DNA from: Dromaius novaehollandiae
Taxonomy: Eukaryota > Chordata > Aves > Casuariiformes > Dromaiidae
Reading direction: 5' to 3'
Assembly: GCF_036370855.1 (NCBI RefSeq)
Contig: NC_088105.1
Location: 14,451,619 to 14,515,618 of the forward strand
DNA: 64,000 nucleotides
In this document: piece after piece, positions 42,261-64,000 of the stretch
Layout of the letters: each line of letters begins with the position of its first letter
Numbering within the stretch: position 1 is the stretch's first letter
The notes under the pieces: model-generated
The model's input: the letters and a program-made list of their open reading frames with translations, nothing else
What the model was told of the DNA's origin: nothing
Databases searched by the model: none
Translations under genes and position numbers: made by a program

Positions 42261-44639
42261 GTTACAGTTTGTGTTCAAAGAATGGTGGTTACACACTGCT
42301 CTTATGGGGAAAAACGTCTTGGAACTGTGGTTTGGGCTTTTGCACCACGTTAATTAAGCTTTGAAGCATACTTGCGAGAGGGATATTATTTAGTGAAACT
42401 GCTTAGAGATTGAGTGATTTTCCTGAAGGCCCAGAAGTAAGTTTTGCTACAGTGAATGAAGCCAGGGCCTTGTCTCCTGTCCTTTGTGCCCAACTACAAC
42501 ATGCTAAGATTTTGGGGGGGGCCTTTGCTATATCAACTTAAACTCCCTTCAAATCTTCACCATTAGCATTTTTGTTCTGCTTTTTCTTTCTGCTTTGCAG
42601 CTATTTAGTATGAATATATTATTAAGTATATATGTCTTTGTTTTGTATGCATTATAAAAATGCCTCTCTCAACACATGCTTTTGTTGGCTCTCACAGACA
42701 AGAAAATGATACTATCTAAGCAAGTTAATAAAATAGGACAATTTCATCAGAAAGGATGGAAAAGATAAGTCTAGAAAAGCCAGTAGCTTTTAATTATTTC
42801 AAGGCATTGTTGGAGGTTTTCTAGCCTTATCTCCTGTGATGAAACTGATAAGCCCTGAAGCATCTAATGCCATGTGAAAACAGTTGTTTCTCTGACATCT
42901 CTTACCCTGATTTAGTGATAAAGATAGTAGTTAATATTCCTATTATGATCCCCAAAGCAAACTGTGGGAATCTATTTTGTTAATTCCCATCTAAGTTTTT
43001 GAAAGAATTAAGGAAATGAAACAACTACAATGTTTTCCTGAAACATGAAAATAATTTTTTCAGCCACTCTTTGCAATTGGTTATGTACCGTATCACTGCT
43101 TACTGAAAAACAGATGACAGCATGGTGGAAATTAATGTTTGTTGTGTCGTTGTACTATAATGACTTTGTGTCTTGATAAATAAAGTATTACGTGTCTAGA
43201 AGGTGCATCAGGTGCATTTCTTCTGAGCTAACACTGTTTTAGGTGATGCTACAGGCTTTTTTGGATGAGAAACAGGATTTTGGATCATTTGGAAGCATTT
43301 CAAATTCCGTTATATTTTTTTCATAAGTAGCAGCTCCAGTAATCATTCTAAATCCCTTTTGAGAAACTATATTGTTTATTGTTTGGGCAGTTTTGTCTCC
43401 TAAATAAATGAATGGCATGCTATACTAGTTAAAAGTGAACATTAGAGGTAATTGTAATTATATCAAGTAACTCGAATGTTCACTTTTTAACTAGTGTTGG
43501 GTGCCATTCATTATGTTACTAGATAGTATATTTGTGTATATATATTATTTTGATACAGTATGTGAATTGTTACAAAATACTTGTGATATATTCCGTTGTA
43601 CTGCATGCTTCTTTGCCCTGACATGAAATGTATCACATCTCAGCACAGGAAATTATATAAAATGTTGACTTTCATTCTATTTTGCCAATCATAATGCATG
43701 CTACGTACAGGAAGAAAAATGATGCAAGTTTGCTTTTTTCATATGTAATACAGGATAATGTTTTCTGCTAAAATTGAAAAGTGTTAAGAAAATTCTGAGC
43801 ATCAAAGATTAAAATAAGCCGGCAAGAGGTTTTTCTTCCAGGCCTGTATTTCCAGTATTGGTATTCTGGAGGGGATGCCACTTTGTCAGGTTTTGCTGTA
43901 CTGGATTTCCAGTTTTTGTGTACTCCTGTAGAAGAAATCAACCTGGAACAATGAGAAAGCAGAAATATGCTTGTTGGAGGAGCCCTGCTACAGCTGCAAC
44001 TGTTCAATTGCTCCTGTGAGAAAACAGTGTTACAGGAGCTGTATGAAATCCTGAGTGCTGCTTTTTGTACTAACAGTCAAGATCACACTACTGATAACGT
44101 GTTTGCTTCACGTTTTGTTATCATTTGATGGGGGGCTTTTCTCCTCAGACACAAAGACAGAATAAATATTTTCCTCTTTTTTTTTGGCTGTGGTATTTTG
44201 ACTGCTCATTCCTGTCAGAATTTAATTGCATTTTTGTTATTGATAAAACAGATTTTTTTCTTTCTTTATATCCGATTTCCAGATTTTCTTCCTGATCTGT
44301 AGTGTGGTTGTAGTGCGCAAATTTAAGAGCTTGTGTACTGGTTTCTTGAATCTATCACTGCTGCCTGAGCAGTAAGGACAGCGTACCACTGTGAAGGGCA
44401 GCTGGGGGGGGAACAGGGGAGGAAGGACGCCAGCACAGAGACTGCTGCAATACAACAGCTCCTCTGACTGAGGGTACGTTGCCGCGCACTAGTTGCTCCC
44501 TGTTGACTGTCGTTACTGCTGCCTGTGTCGGGCAGGACCTGCAAAACCCCCGTGGCCTGTACGACGGATCGCTTAAAAACAACCCCAACGGACATTACAT
44601 ATAACGCAGTTCTCCCCATCAGGAGCTTTGTGTAACTGG
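42261..44639. other. Intergenic region between GLRX2 and CDC73
   Basis: AT-rich, with no recognised gene. It contains the long inverted repeat at 43401-43518. A minus-strand open frame at 43768-44007 has no motif I know. Confidence 0.75.
43401..43518. repeat. Long imperfect inverted repeat (43/44-bp arms, 31-nt loop)
   Basis: The left arm (43401-43443) and right arm (43475-43518) pair almost throughout, with an internal mismatch patch around 43417-43423 and one extra base. It could be an old MITE or a hairpin-forming transcript such as a pre-miRNA. No clear target duplication is seen. Confidence 0.85.

Positions 44640-64000
<19,361 letters not shown>

Noticed and set aside
41530-42364. Open frames of 187-235 codons on the plus strand of the GLRX2 island
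   Set aside because: Low-complexity Arg/Pro/Ala sequence with no family match; same composition effect.

Overview
The window is vertebrate nuclear DNA, most likely from a bird. It holds four multi-exon protein genes with GT-AG introns. It also holds three CpG-island promoters and, at about 52305-52540, a fragment of a CR1 LINE of the type common in birds. The gene order UCHL5 (-), RO60/TROVE2 (+), GLRX2 (-), CDC73 (+) is the same as on human chromosome 1q31. Introns are fairly compact. I see no bacterial operon, CRISPR array, virus or rRNA/tRNA gene.

Layout: 1-2535 is the 3' flank of UCHL5. The 11 coding exons of UCHL5 run right to left from 20192 to 2536 (331 or 330 residues, all catalytic residues kept). 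A CpG island at about 19850-20750 lies between UCHL5 and RO60 and looks like a shared two-way promoter. RO60 has a non-coding first exon in or near that island and eight coding exons from 23149 to 29790 (538 residues). Between 29791 and 38816 lie the 3' ends of RO60 and GLRX2, which face each other, with no further coding exon; a piggyBac-like MITE candidate sits at 35768-35914. GLRX2 has three recognised coding exons between 41255 and 38817 and an unresolved 5' end in its own CpG island (about 41560-42260). CDC73 starts at 45021 inside a third, large CpG island. Its exons 1-7 (729 nt, residues 1-243) are present, and the gene continues past the right edge.

By known family roles, UCHL5 is a proteasome/INO80 deubiquitinase and RO60 is the Y-RNA and misfolded-RNA binding ring protein. 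GLRX2 is a thiol/iron-sulfur glutaredoxin, and CDC73 (parafibromin) is a PAF1-complex subunit. They form a conserved housekeeping neighbourhood, not a pathway or operon; the only direct regulatory link visible is the shared UCHL5/RO60 island.

The points most worth checking are as follows. An unassigned minus-strand exon-like segment with strong splice sites lies in CDC73 intron 7, next to other coding-like fragments. GLRX2 has a CFYC active site in place of CSYC/CPYC. A long near-perfect hairpin lies at 43401-43518. A piggyBac-like MITE lies at 35768. UCHL5 has a tandem splice acceptor that adds or drops one glutamate. RO60 may use a GC-AG intron in its 5' UTR. CDC73 intron 2 contains a 177/181-bp tandem duplication. 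I found no convincing entirely new system.
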